The translations under genes and the position numbers were made by a program. Positions 6,842 to 13,857 of a stretch of DNA of 15,010 nucleotides are shown here, one piece after another. A model generated the notes under the pieces. It was given only the letters and a program-made list of their open reading frames with translations. It did not search any database and was not told the origin of the DNA. Source of the DNA: Candidatus Sumerlaeota bacterium. GTDB lineage: Bacteria > Sumerlaeota > Sumerlaeia > JADFCT01. How positions within the stretch are numbered: the stretch's first letter is position 1; every line of letters starts with the position of its first letter. The DNA lies in NCBI GenBank assembly GCA_017161665.1, contig JADFCT010000040.1:1-15010 (forward strand), given 5' to 3'.

Positions 6842-8068
6842 ATGAACATCATGCATTCATTTCCTATTCGAGATTTTCGTCGTTCGATATCCCGGATTTG
6901 TGTGGCCGTTGTTATTCTGACGCTGTTCGGCCTTGAGCGGGCCTCGGCTCAAACCCTTGAGCCGTATCGATTGCTGAATCGAATTTCCCGTCAATGCAGC
7001 GCGCCGCAGATCCGAGTGGGGCCGGACGGTGTGGTTCATGCCGTGTGGGCTGGTTATGGCGAAGACGACGGGTATCATGTCTGGCACACCATGCGCGATG
7101 CCGACGGCGTCTGGCGTCCGGAGGAAAAACTGTCCGTGGGGCTGCCGGGCAATTCCTACGATCCCAGCCTGGCTATTGACCCGCGTGGCTTCCCCCATGT
7201 CGTTTGGAGTTCGGGGCGCGGCGCGGTGGAACATATCTACTATACCCGTCTGCGCGGTTCGGGCGCCAAGCGCGAGTGGCGGGAGCCCTTTCGGCTGGAT
7301 CCCACGGATGAACTGGATTGCGAAATCCCGTCCATCCGATTTGATTCAGAGGGGCGCGCCTTGATTACCTGGCAGGCCGGTCTGGGCGCCCAACAGCAAA
7401 TCTACGGGGCTTGGGCGCCCAATCGCGGCGCTTTTCATGTATCCCGCATCAGCCGTCTTTCCCAGGCCACGGATTGCCGTTTTCCTCAGTTGACTTCGGG
7501 GCCGACCCCCATGGTCGCCTGGTATGAGGCGGATATGGACGGCTGGCGGGTTCGGTTGGCCCGGGCGCCTTTGCCCGAACGTCCGAATTGGGAGTTGGTG
7601 GAAACAGGACTGCTGAACGGATTGCCCACCGATCGGGTTCCCGGCCTGTTGTCCGATCCGAAAGGGCAGCTGTGGGCGGTTTGGGCTGACGCGCGGGGCG
7701 GCGCCTTTGAGCGCCTGTACACCGCTCCCGGCAACCCGGCGCTGGGATTGGGCGCACACATCGGTGTCGATGAACTTCCCGAGTCAAACAATACCGCGCC
7801 GTCTGTCGCTTTTGGTCAGTCGGAGCGCGTTGTGGTGTGTTGGGTGGTTGAAAAAGGCGGACGGCGCCGGATCGAACTCAAGCAAGGGGCTGGACTGGAT
7901 CGTCTGACCGCCGGCAGCGTGACGGTTTCCGACGAACGCGACGGATGCGTCGTCATGCCCAACGTCGCCCTGGGCGCCTCGGCGACCCAGGCCCATGTCA
8001 TCTGGAATTCCCACTATGCCAGCGGCGGCTCGGGCAATGTGTATTATCGCCCCGTCACGCTCAAATAA
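6842..8068 (+). CDS. Secreted seven-repeat protein, predicted seven-bladed beta-propeller
   Basis: The gene encodes 408 aa from the ATG at 6842. The GTG at 6821 lies inside the predicted promoter, and a second ATG exists at 6851. A Sec signal peptide with a basic start (RDFRRS), a hydrophobic core and ASA-QT cleavage near residue 36 sends it to the periplasm or outside. The mature part holds seven copies of a pattern P-x-[ILV]-x(~10)-W, with conserved Trp residues near 69, 122, 177, 227, 281, 334 and 388. Spacings are 50-55 residues, as expected for blades of a propeller. It recalls sialidase/BNR-like propellers but lacks clear Asp-box motifs (SxDxGxTW), so enzymatic activity is not shown; ligand or glycan binding is possible. 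No Shine-Dalgarno is seen. It is transcribed divergently from the oxidoreductase operon. Confidence 0.8.
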   Translation: MNIMHSFPIRDFRRSISRICVAVVILTLFGLERASAQTLEPYRLLNRISRQCSAPQIRVGPDGVVHAVWAGYGEDDGYHVWHTMRDADGVWRPEEKLSVGLPGNSYDPSLAIDPRGFPHVVWSSGRGAVEHIYYTRLRGSGAKREWREPFRLDPTDELDCEIPSIRFDSEGRALITWQAGLGAQQQIYGAWAPNRGAFHVSRISRLSQATDCRFPQLTSGPTPMVAWYEADMDGWRVRLARAPLPERPNWELVETGLLNGLPTDRVPGLLSDPKGQLWAVWADARGGAFERLYTAPGNPALGLGAHIGVDELPESNNTAPSVAFGQSERVVVCWVVEKGGRRRIELKQGAGLDRLTAGSVTVSDERDGCVVMPNVALGASATQAHVIWNSHYASGGSGNVYYRPVTLK

Positions 8069-8254
8069 ATCTGGCGGGAATCAATAAGTTCCTCCCTTTT
8101 TCACGAGTTACCTATGAGCGGCTCTCGACGCTCACAATAAATTATGAAAAGAACGCTGGGGCGTGGCGTCGCCGACGGCCCGACCGTCCACAGACACCCG
8201 ACGCCAACGACAACCCGCCACCACCTCGACAAAAGCGCAAAAAATCCTTAGGGC

Positions 8255-8295
8255 AAAAAAATCGCCGGACGCGCCTTTGCGGCGTGTCCGGCGAT
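8255..8295 (-). terminator. Rho-independent terminator of groESL
   Basis: On the minus strand a 15-pair stem (arms at 8295-8281 and 8275-8261, one G-U pair) encloses the loop GCAAA and is followed by seven T residues (8261-8255, including the last stem base). It begins 30 bp after the groEL stop. Between 8069 and 8254 I see no gene. There is only a small TGAGCG/CGCTCA hairpin at 8115-8134 just after the propeller gene, without a T-tract. Confidence 0.93.
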
Positions 8296-8325
8296 TGGGG
8301 TTCCTGCGATGTGGAACGAGACGAC

Positions 8326-9924
8326 TTAGTCTTCGTCTTTGCTCTTCTTGTCTTTCTTCTCATACACCGCCGCTTCGCTCGTCAGCAGCAGGCCGGCCGC
8401 CGAAATGGCGTTTTCCAGGGACATGCGGACCACTTTGGTCGGGTCGATGATGCCTTTGGCCAACAGGTCGCCGAATTCACGGGCGGACGCGTCATATCCA
8501 AAGGAAGCCGTGTCGTTTTCGAGAATCTTCTCGACGGTCACATCGCCGTTGTCGCCGGCGTTGATGGCAATCTGGCAAGCGGGAGCGCGCAGCGCGCGAG
8601 CGATAATCTTGGCGCCCAGTTTCTCATCGCCTTCCAGTTCGAGCGCATCCACCGCCTTGATGCAGCGCAACAGGGCCACACCGCCACCAGGAACCACGCC
8701 TTCTTCATTGGCGGCGCGGGTGGCGTGCAGAGCGTCATCCACGAGGTCCTTGCGTTCCTTCAGTTCCACTTCCGTGGCGGCGCCGACCTTGATGACGGCC
8801 ACACCACCGGAGAGTTTCGCCATCCGCTCTTCGAGTTTTTCGCGATCATAGTCCGAAGTCGTCTTTTCGATCTGGGCTTTAATCTGGCTGACGCGGCCTT
8901 CCACGTCCGCCTTCGAGCCGCCGCCGTCCACGATCGTTGTGTTGTCCTTGTCGATCAGGATGCGTTTGGCGCGACCGAGATCTTCCAAGCGCGCCTGGTC
9001 GAGTTTGAAGCCGGCTTCTTCGCTGATGACCTTGCCGCCCGTCAGGATGGCGAGGTCTTCGAGCATGGCTTTGCGGCGATCGCCGAAAGCCGGCGCCTTG
9101 ACGGCGGCAACCTTCAAAACGCCACGCAGTTTGTTCACGACCAATGTGGCCAAGGCTTCGCCTTCAATATCTTCACTGATGATCAGCAACGGTTTGCCGG
9201 CCTGAGCCGTTTTTTCCAGGATCGGAAGCAAATCGTTCATGGAGGAAATCTTCTTATCATACAAGAGGATCAGGGGATTGTCCATCTCGCATACCATCTT
9301 GTCCGTGTTGGTGGCGAAATGGGGGGACACGTATCCCTTGTCGAACTGCATCCCTTCCACAACTTCAACTTCCGTAAACAAGCCCTTGCCTTCTTCGATG
9401 GTCACCACGCCCTGGGCGCCGACGATGTCCAGCGCCTCGGCCAGTTCCCGACCCACTTCCGCGTCGCCGTTGGAAGCGATGGTCGCGACTTTTTGGATGT
9501 CGTCCTTGCCCTTGACTTCAACCGACATGGCCTTCAGGGCCGCCGTGACGGCCGTCTGAGCCTTGGCCATCCCACGGTGAAGCAGAATCGGATTCGCGCC
9601 GGCCGCCGTGTTCCGGGCGCCTTCATGGAGGATGACCTGAGCCAGCACACAAGCCGTCGTTGTGCCGTCACCGGCGTTCTTGCCGCTTTTTTCCGCTGCT
9701 TCGCGGACCATGCGGCAGCCCAGGTTCTCCACGGGATCCTTGAGATCGATTTCCTTGGCCACCGAGACGCCGTCTTTCGTTATCTTGGGGGCGCCCCAGC
9801 TGCGATCAATCATGACATTGCGACCGCGCGGGCCCAAAGTCACTTTAACGGCGTCCACAATCTGGTCGGCGCCTTTCAACATGCCATTGCGGGCATCTTC
9901 ATGGAACAGGATGTTCTTAGCCAT
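8326..9924 (-). CDS. groL: Chaperonin GroEL (Hsp60)
   Basis: This is the 60-kDa chaperonin that forms double heptameric rings and folds cytoplasmic proteins with ATP and the GroES lid. At 532 aa it covers the full equatorial, intermediate and apical domains. ATP-site residues are intact: KDG with Asp51, GDGTTT at 85-90 (Asp86), and the hydrolytic Asp397 in VDDALHATRAA; each is one position lower than in E. coli. GAATEVELKERKD is the usual signature region. The C-terminus is the charged KKDKKSKDED instead of the Gly-Gly-Met repeat that lines the cavity floor in E. coli GroEL. Tails without GGM occur in some paralogues and in several phyla. GAGGAG upstream supports the ATG. groES lies 53 bp upstream and a strong terminator follows. 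Confidence 0.98.
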   Translation of the reverse strand: MAKNILFHEDARNGMLKGADQIVDAVKVTLGPRGRNVMIDRSWGAPKITKDGVSVAKEIDLKDPVENLGCRMVREAAEKSGKNAGDGTTTACVLAQVILHEGARNTAAGANPILLHRGMAKAQTAVTAALKAMSVEVKGKDDIQKVATIASNGDAEVGRELAEALDIVGAQGVVTIEEGKGLFTEVEVVEGMQFDKGYVSPHFATNTDKMVCEMDNPLILLYDKKISSMNDLLPILEKTAQAGKPLLIISEDIEGEALATLVVNKLRGVLKVAAVKAPAFGDRRKAMLEDLAILTGGKVISEEAGFKLDQARLEDLGRAKRILIDKDNTTIVDGGGSKADVEGRVSQIKAQIEKTTSDYDREKLEERMAKLSGGVAVIKVGAATEVELKERKDLVDDALHATRAANEEGVVPGGGVALLRCIKAVDALELEGDEKLGAKIIARALRAPACQIAINAGDNGDVTVEKILENDTASFGYDASAREFGDLLAKGIIDPTKVVRMSLENAISAAGLLLTSEAAVYEKKDKKSKDED

Positions 9925-9977
9925 CGTTTATTGTCTCCTCAGTTTTTTCGCGATTGAGTATGGTGAACCGATTCCGA

Positions 9978-10274
9978 TTATTCAATGACGCCGTAGATGT
10001 CTTCTTCGTTGAGAATCAGAAAATCCTCGCCGTCGATCTTCACGTCCGTGCCGCCCCATTTGCCGAACAACACCCGGTTGCCTGCCTTCACGTCCAAAGG
10101 AATCAGCGTGCCGTCTTCCAGACGACGACCGGCGCCGACAGCCATCACGGTTCCTTCATTCGGTTTTTCTTTGGCTGTGTCGGGAATGATGATGCCTCCC
10201 GCGGATTTCTTTTCCTCTTCCACTTTGCGCTGAACCAAAACGCGGTTGCCCAGCGGTTTGACGGTGCTCGCCAT
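9978..10274 (-). CDS. groS: Co-chaperonin GroES (Hsp10)
   Basis: GroES is the heptameric lid of GroEL and enters with ATP to close the folding chamber. The 98-aa protein has normal length and all landmarks. VKPLGNRVLVQR is the N-terminal strand. The mobile loop (EEEKKSAGGIIIPDTAKEKP, about residues 19-38) contains the hydrophobic III tripeptide that contacts GroEL. LFGKWGGTDVKIDGEDFLIL and the ending EEDIYGVIE complete the beta-barrel. A strong GAGGAGG site sits 8 nt before the ATG. It is first in the groES-groEL operon. No CIRCE inverted repeat (TTAGCACTC-N9-GAGTGCTAA) was found upstream, so HrcA control of the common kind is not evident. Confidence 0.98.
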   Translation of the reverse strand: MASTVKPLGNRVLVQRKVEEEKKSAGGIIIPDTAKEKPNEGTVMAVGAGRRLEDGTLIPLDVKAGNRVLFGKWGGTDVKIDGEDFLILNEEDIYGVIE

Positions 10275-10408
10275 TGAGTTATCCTCCTCAAAGAATAAAG
10301 TTCATGTTGGAATGCCCTCCGAAAAAGGGCCTCGGATTCATTAACGATACAAAGGACCGAATCCAGCAGTCCTCATACCCGCAAAACAAATAGTTACACT
10401 CCGGTTCT

Positions 10409-10424
10409 ACCAAACCGCGTGCCA
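10409..10424 (-). promoter_or_regulatory. Sigma54-like -24/-12 element upstream of groES
   Basis: On the minus strand this reads TGGCACG, four bases, then TTGGT. The -24 half is a perfect match to the sigma54 consensus. The -12 half has G where the nearly invariant C of TTGC is expected. It lies about 135 nt before groES. It may be chance; no convincing sigma70 promoter was seen in the same interval. Confidence 0.25.
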
Positions 10425-10583
10425 GAACGAACGGCGCAGCCTAAGTCCATAAAAATCAACAATTTCCGAGAAATTCTATATTCGGATTGGATCGAAAAAA
10501 AGAGCGGATGGGTTATTATGATACAATATCTGCCCCCATCGGATCGGACTGTATCACTCGGACGGGCCGGCGTGGATGGTAGC

Positions 10584-10600
10584 GCCGGCGTCTCGCCGGC
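10584..10600. repeat. GC-rich hairpin repeat, copy 1
   Basis: GCCGGCG and CGCCGGC (10584-10590 and 10594-10600) pair perfectly around a TCT loop. The element sits inside a wider GGATGG/CCATCC pairing (10574-10579 with 10619-10624). A sister copy at 13858-13874 has the same loop and length with one changed base pair. Confidence 0.7.
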
Positions 10601-10681
10601 ACGGGCGTCGACGGCCAGCCATCCGCTGACCCCCTCGTTTGAAAATTTGGATTCGCTGGCGAATGGCCGTCGGCGCCGTCA

Positions 10682-10711
10682 CGCTTTTTGCGCGCTGCGC
10701 GGCAAAAAGCG
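10682..10711. repeat. Strong extragenic palindrome
   Basis: CGCTTTTTGC (10682-10691) and GCAAAAAGCG (10702-10711) pair perfectly. The stem can continue by three pairs (GCG/CGC) past a single bulged G at 10701, ending in a three-base loop. No T-tract follows on either strand, so it does not look like a plain terminator. It lies in the gene-free kilobase between groES and the transketolase-like gene. Confidence 0.7.
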
Positions 10712-10740
10712 CGCCGGCGCCTCTGTTTCTATTCACCTTA

Positions 10741-10778
10741 CCCAGGGCTCCGCTCCCTATCGGTCGCTTCACCCTGGG
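10741..10778. repeat. CCCAGGG/CCCTGGG stem-loop
   Basis: Perfect 7-bp arms at 10741-10747 and 10772-10778 enclose 24 bases. This immediately precedes the first 34-bp direct repeat. Together they look like a compound extragenic repeat of a style I associate with environmental bacterial genomes. That association is memory, not a match. Confidence 0.55.
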
Positions 10779-10787
10779 CTTGTATAT

Positions 10788-10821
10788 GTCGCCGCCTTCG
10801 GGGCTTGGCGGATGTTTGGCC
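10788..10821. repeat. 34-bp direct repeat, unit 1
   Basis: The block GTCGCCGCC...GGATGTTTGGCC is identical over 34 bp to 10877-10910, an 89-bp period. It contains a small CCGCC/GGCGG stem. Similarity continues weakly past the identical core: a TGGG, CGC, GGC, TTAT pattern follows both copies. This suggests a decayed tandem of about 89 bp. Confidence 0.8.
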
Positions 10822-10854
10822 CCTGGGACGCGGGCCTTATCGGACAGCGGCGCC

Positions 10855-10868
10855 GCGCCCCGGGGCGC
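10855..10868. repeat. 14-bp perfect palindrome
   Basis: GCGCCCC followed by GGGGCGC is fully self-complementary. It lies between the two 34-bp direct repeats and forms part of the first ~89-bp unit. The second unit has only a remnant (CGCCCCGATGTGC) at the matching place. Confidence 0.5.
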
Positions 10869-10876
10869 CTTGTTTC

Positions 10877-10910
10877 GTCGCCGCCTTCGGGGCTTGGCGG
10901 ATGTTTGGCC
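10877..10910. repeat. 34-bp direct repeat, unit 2
   Basis: This is an exact copy of 10788-10821. It is followed by sequence leading directly into module 1 of the dispersed repeat at about 10957. Confidence 0.8.
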
Positions 10911-10956
10911 TTTGGGGCGCTGGCTTTATATGTTGACTACACCACGCCCCGATGTG

Positions 10957-11009
10957 CTTTGCGTCGTTGCGTCATCGCGCCTTGGCGTTTGAAAAAGAAG
11001 CCATCGCGC
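10957..11009. repeat. Dispersed intergenic repeat, module 1 (right copy)
   Basis: This copy matches 33-76 but has about nine extra bases (CGTTGCGTCA region) within the CTTTGCG run. The last 35 bases match 42-76 with one difference. It lies in the gene-free interval 10275-11299. Confidence 0.75.
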
Positions 11010-11014
11010 TGGGG

Positions 11015-11055
11015 CCCGACGCCATTTCCATCATTTGGCGCGTCCATTTTTATGG
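11015..11055. repeat. Dispersed intergenic repeat, module 2 (right copy)
   Basis: This copy matches 177-218 with a few substitutions and one base less in the T run. It follows module 1 after 5 bp, so this is probably the more intact arrangement. From 11056 to 11260 there is no supported gene, only a CCAAGG/CCTTGG hairpin with a GCG/CGC extension at 11085-11116. Confidence 0.7.
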
Positions 11056-11260
11056 TCGTGGGGAATTCGTGCGTTAAAGTCTCCCCAAGGGGGCGTTATT
11101 CCTGGATCGCCCTTGGACACAGGCAATGGTTCACAGACAGCCGTCAGCGTCGGCGCGATCGAATGGCCGTTGGTGTCGTTCTTTTCTGTGGTCTCAAATT
11201 TCGTTCTTCCTGCATGGAGCCATTGACGGGCCGGGGGGGCTGGGATTAGGCTCGGCAGGT

Positions 11261-11266
11261 TATGAT
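11261..11266 (+). promoter_or_regulatory. Possible -10 box for the transketolase-like gene
   Basis: TATGAT matches five of six consensus bases and sits within the palindrome GTTATGATAAC. A start near 11273 would leave a leader of about 27 nt containing AAAGGA. No fitting -35 was found: TTGACG at 11223-11228 is 32 bp away, too far. The evidence is partial. Confidence 0.3.
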
Positions 11267-11299
11267 AACATCCCAGAACCAGGGAAAGGATAGTTGAGT

Positions 11300-13567
11300 A
11301 TGAGCAAAAGCGTTTTCGACCGATGTGACGGTCAGCAGGCGCGGAACCGGGCCGTCGTGAACGGTTCGTTGTATATGCGCGATAAAGTGGCCTCCGATGT
11401 GTTGCCCTTTCAAATCGACATTGACGCCACCGACGCACTGAGCGCCGAACAGGTGGCAACCCTTCAGGCCTTGGAGATCGCCTCGGCCCGCACGGCGATT
11501 CAATCGCTGGCATCGCTGGCGACCATCGGCGAGCTGGATCACCTGGGCGGCGGGCTGGACCTGATACCGGCGCTGACCCTGACGCTGGCCCTGACAGACT
11601 ACGAGAAAGTCGAGTACACGATCGAAAACGCCCATTGCAGTATTGGCTACTACTCGGTCTTGTCCTCTCTCGGATTTGTGAGCGCCGAAAAGGTCATCAA
11701 CGAGTTCCGCCGGGGCATCGACATTCCAGGCCATGTCTCCTGGGTTCCGGGTGGAACGCAACTGAACGGCGGACGCCTGGGCATTATGATCCCCGTGGCC
11801 GTCGGTCAGGCCCTGGCCAAGAAGGCCGTTTATGGTCGCGACTCGTGGGTCATCTGCCACTGTGGCGACGCGGGCTGGATTTCGGGTCAGGCCCTCAACG
11901 GCTTTAATGGCGCCGACCTCCACAATGCGCCGGTGACCTTTGTCATGCACCGCAACGGCATTCAGCTGTCGGGCTCGAACAAGCAGATCATGGACAAGGA
12001 TCCGCGGCCGATTATCGAATCCCTGGGCATCACGATCATCGAGACGCCGACACTGACCGATCCGGCTGGTATGTTCCAGGCCTATAAAAAAGCCCGCGCC
12101 CTGGCCCTCGAGGGACGCCCGTCCCTGATCTATCCGGTGGGTTTTCAATCAACACCCCAAGCCAAACACACCCTGCGCACCTTCGCCGAAAAGTTCAACT
12201 GTCTGCCGGAAATGGAAGCCTTCGCCGGTGAACGCTCGGTGTCGCTGGATACGGAAATCTGGGAGCCCGGCTCGCCGATGAGCTATCGCGACGTCATTCC
12301 CATGATCGAATGCCTCTTCCTCGTCAACAGCCTGCCGGGCGGCAAGGGCCACCATGACGGCAGCATGAAGGGACGCGACGAGGCCGCCGTGCTGGGCCAT
12401 CCGATGATGACCTGGACCGATGCGCAAACGGCCGCGCTGAAAGCCTTGCAGGCCGCGCCGGCCCGCCAGGTCGTGACGAAGGCCCGCCCCGCGCCGGGCA
12501 GCCCGAATCTGCCGCTGTCGGCCGAGGCCATCGCCAAGGTCAAACTGCCCGCCGCCGGCGCCAACACAAGCCCGCGCGCTGGTGTCGAAGTCGGATACGC
12601 CGCTGTGGCTGAGCAATATCCGGAGAGCTGTTTCATCGTCGGATGTGACCTTGATCCTTCGACCAAACTCGGCAAGGCCTCGAACCTTCTGCCCCCCGGT
12701 CACGTCTTTGAAATGAGCATCGAAGAACAAGTCGCCACGCTCATGGCCGACGGGTTGGCCATGGCCACGGACAAGCCGCAGTTGAACGTCATGTCCACCT
12801 TCGCCGCCTTCTTTGAAGGCATCGCCCGCGAGGGGATGGAATTGTGGCGCTATCAGCGCAACCTCAACGGCATTAATGAGGGCCTGAACGCCACGATGCA
12901 CCTGTCCCACGTCGGCTCCTGTACGGGGCGCGATCACTTCTCGGGCTGGGCATTGGATTGGATCAACCTGGCCATTGGTTACATGCCCTATCTGGACCGC
13001 TTCTATGCGCCGGCCGACGCCCGCGCCGCCTTCATCGCCGTCAAGGATCTGGCCGCCCGCTACGGCGCGTCGATCATCGGCATCCCCCGCGACAACCTGC
13101 CCGTCCTGTCCAAACAAGGCAGCGACGAAGCGCTCTGGAAGGCGGAAGACGAATGGCAGGCGGTCACGCCGTTCCGCGCCACCGACGGCGCCCAGCGCGT
13201 CATCCTCGCCTTCGGCGCCGTGGCCTTCGTGGCCGAGGACGCCGCCGCGCAGCTGGCCGCCAAGGGCATCCCCACGGATGTGATCGTCATCAATGGTCTG
13301 CCCCTGCCGGATGGCTTCCTGGCCGAAACCTTCGACAAATACACCGAAGGCGTCGTCACCATGGAAGACGGCCTGATCGGCTGTCAGCACTCGGGTTTAC
13401 GGGGCTTTGCGGCGCTGGTCAACTCCAACGCCTCGGGCCGCGCGCTGCCGCTGGCCCATATCGGCATCAGCGATCCGCGCATCGCCCCGGCCGACGGCCA
13501 CATGGAAACCTGGGCGCACTTCGGCCTGACCGCCGAAGCCCTCGTCCAGGCCGTTGAGAGCCTGTAA
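11300..13567 (+). CDS. Divergent single-chain transketolase-like ThDP enzyme
   Basis: Transketolase-superfamily enzymes use thiamine diphosphate (ThDP) to move two-carbon units between sugars or to condense keto compounds. The ATG at 11300 (AAGGA 9 nt before) was preferred to TTG at 11294; it gives 755 aa. The N-terminal half has IENAHCSIGYYSVL (about 108-121), GGRLG and PVAVGQALAKK, then the ThDP-binding motif beginning GDAG at 189 and ending at Asn219. The second half begins near 426; IEEQ supplies the presumed catalytic Glu476 of the pyrimidine domain, with TFAAFFEG just after. A C-terminal transketolase-like domain runs from about 630. Usual active-site blocks are changed: STGSLGQG reads LNGGRLG, and the DGPTHQ region reads CTGRDHFSGWALDW. 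The fold and cofactor use are therefore likely, but the substrate may not be that of standard transketolase. Confidence 0.8.
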   Translation: MSKSVFDRCDGQQARNRAVVNGSLYMRDKVASDVLPFQIDIDATDALSAEQVATLQALEIASARTAIQSLASLATIGELDHLGGGLDLIPALTLTLALTDYEKVEYTIENAHCSIGYYSVLSSLGFVSAEKVINEFRRGIDIPGHVSWVPGGTQLNGGRLGIMIPVAVGQALAKKAVYGRDSWVICHCGDAGWISGQALNGFNGADLHNAPVTFVMHRNGIQLSGSNKQIMDKDPRPIIESLGITIIETPTLTDPAGMFQAYKKARALALEGRPSLIYPVGFQSTPQAKHTLRTFAEKFNCLPEMEAFAGERSVSLDTEIWEPGSPMSYRDVIPMIECLFLVNSLPGGKGHHDGSMKGRDEAAVLGHPMMTWTDAQTAALKALQAAPARQVVTKARPAPGSPNLPLSAEAIAKVKLPAAGANTSPRAGVEVGYAAVAEQYPESCFIVGCDLDPSTKLGKASNLLPPGHVFEMSIEEQVATLMADGLAMATDKPQLNVMSTFAAFFEGIAREGMELWRYQRNLNGINEGLNATMHLSHVGSCTGRDHFSGWALDWINLAIGYMPYLDRFYAPADARAAFIAVKDLAARYGASIIGIPRDNLPVLSKQGSDEALWKAEDEWQAVTPFRATDGAQRVILAFGAVAFVAEDAAAQLAAKGIPTDVIVINGLPLPDGFLAETFDKYTEGVVTMEDGLIGCQHSGLRGFAALVNSNASGRALPLAHIGISDPRIAPADGHMETWAHFGLTAEALVQAVESL

Positions 13568-13595
13568 GGCGGATTGGTTACATCATCCATCAGAC

Positions 13596-13638
13596 ATCGG
13601 GGCTTCGTGTCGGCCAACGCCGAAGACGAAGCCCCGAT
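13596..13638 (+). terminator. Strong hairpin after the transketolase-like gene, possible terminator
   Basis: Perfect 13-bp arms ATCGGGGCTTCGT (13596-13608) and ACGAAGCCCCGAT (13626-13638) enclose a second TCGGC/GCCGA stem with a CAAC loop. It begins 28 bp past the stop codon. No T-tract follows (TCGCAAATAG), so it may instead stabilise the message 3' end or be an extragenic repeat. Confidence 0.5.
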
Positions 13639-13746
13639 TCGCAAATAGCGGCCAGGAAAAACACGGAGCGACTACGCAATGGCGCGAATCCCGGACAGGT
13701 TTGGGGAGGCGCCCATTTTGCCCCGTTGGCCAAGGGGGGCTGGGGC

Positions 13747-13775
13747 TTGACAGGCTGTTCCCGCCGACGTATGCT
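13747..13775 (+). promoter_or_regulatory. Sigma70-type promoter upstream of the GT39-like gene
   Basis: A perfect TTGACA (13747-13752) is followed by exactly 17 bp and TATGCT (13770-13775, four of six consensus). Transcription would begin near 13782, leaving a leader of about 177 nt before the next gene. Confidence 0.6.
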
Positions 13776-13781
13776 GCCCCA

Positions 13782-13818
13782 TTCGTATCCGATTTCGGAC
13801 AGACTCGGACCATACGAA
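13782..13818 (+). promoter_or_regulatory. 5'-terminal stem-loop of the predicted leader
   Basis: TTCGTAT (13782-13788) pairs with ATACGAA (13812-13818), with CCGA/TCGG pairing possible inside. The stem starts exactly where transcription is predicted to begin. It could protect the RNA 5' end or be part of a regulatory leader. No known riboswitch class is recognised. Confidence 0.4.
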
Positions 13819-13857
13819 AGCGTAACGAAAGACTTTGATGAGGGTGTCGCCGGTCGC

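Noticed and set aside
7945..9957. 670-codon plus-strand open frame
   Set aside because: It is antisense to groEL, which is certain, and overlaps the end of the propeller gene. It is a by-product of GC-rich codon use.
1..11055. CRISPR array or transposon interpretation of the dispersed repeats
   Set aside because: Copies are few, irregularly spaced and lack unique spacers, and there are no terminal inverted repeats or transposase.
10419..11249. 276-codon open frame on the plus strand between groES and the transketolase-like gene
   Set aside because: It runs through the hairpins, direct repeats and dispersed repeat modules, has low-complexity Arg/Pro/Gly-rich translation and lacks any recognisable domain. 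The repeats explain it.
11031..12148. Minus-strand frames crossing the start of the transketolase-like gene
   Set aside because: They lack a ribosome site and a recognisable domain, and they conflict with a well-supported gene.
12149..13390. 413-codon minus-strand frame opposite the transketolase-like gene
   Set aside because: It mirrors the third-position GC bias of the real gene. The sense protein has clear ThDP motifs.
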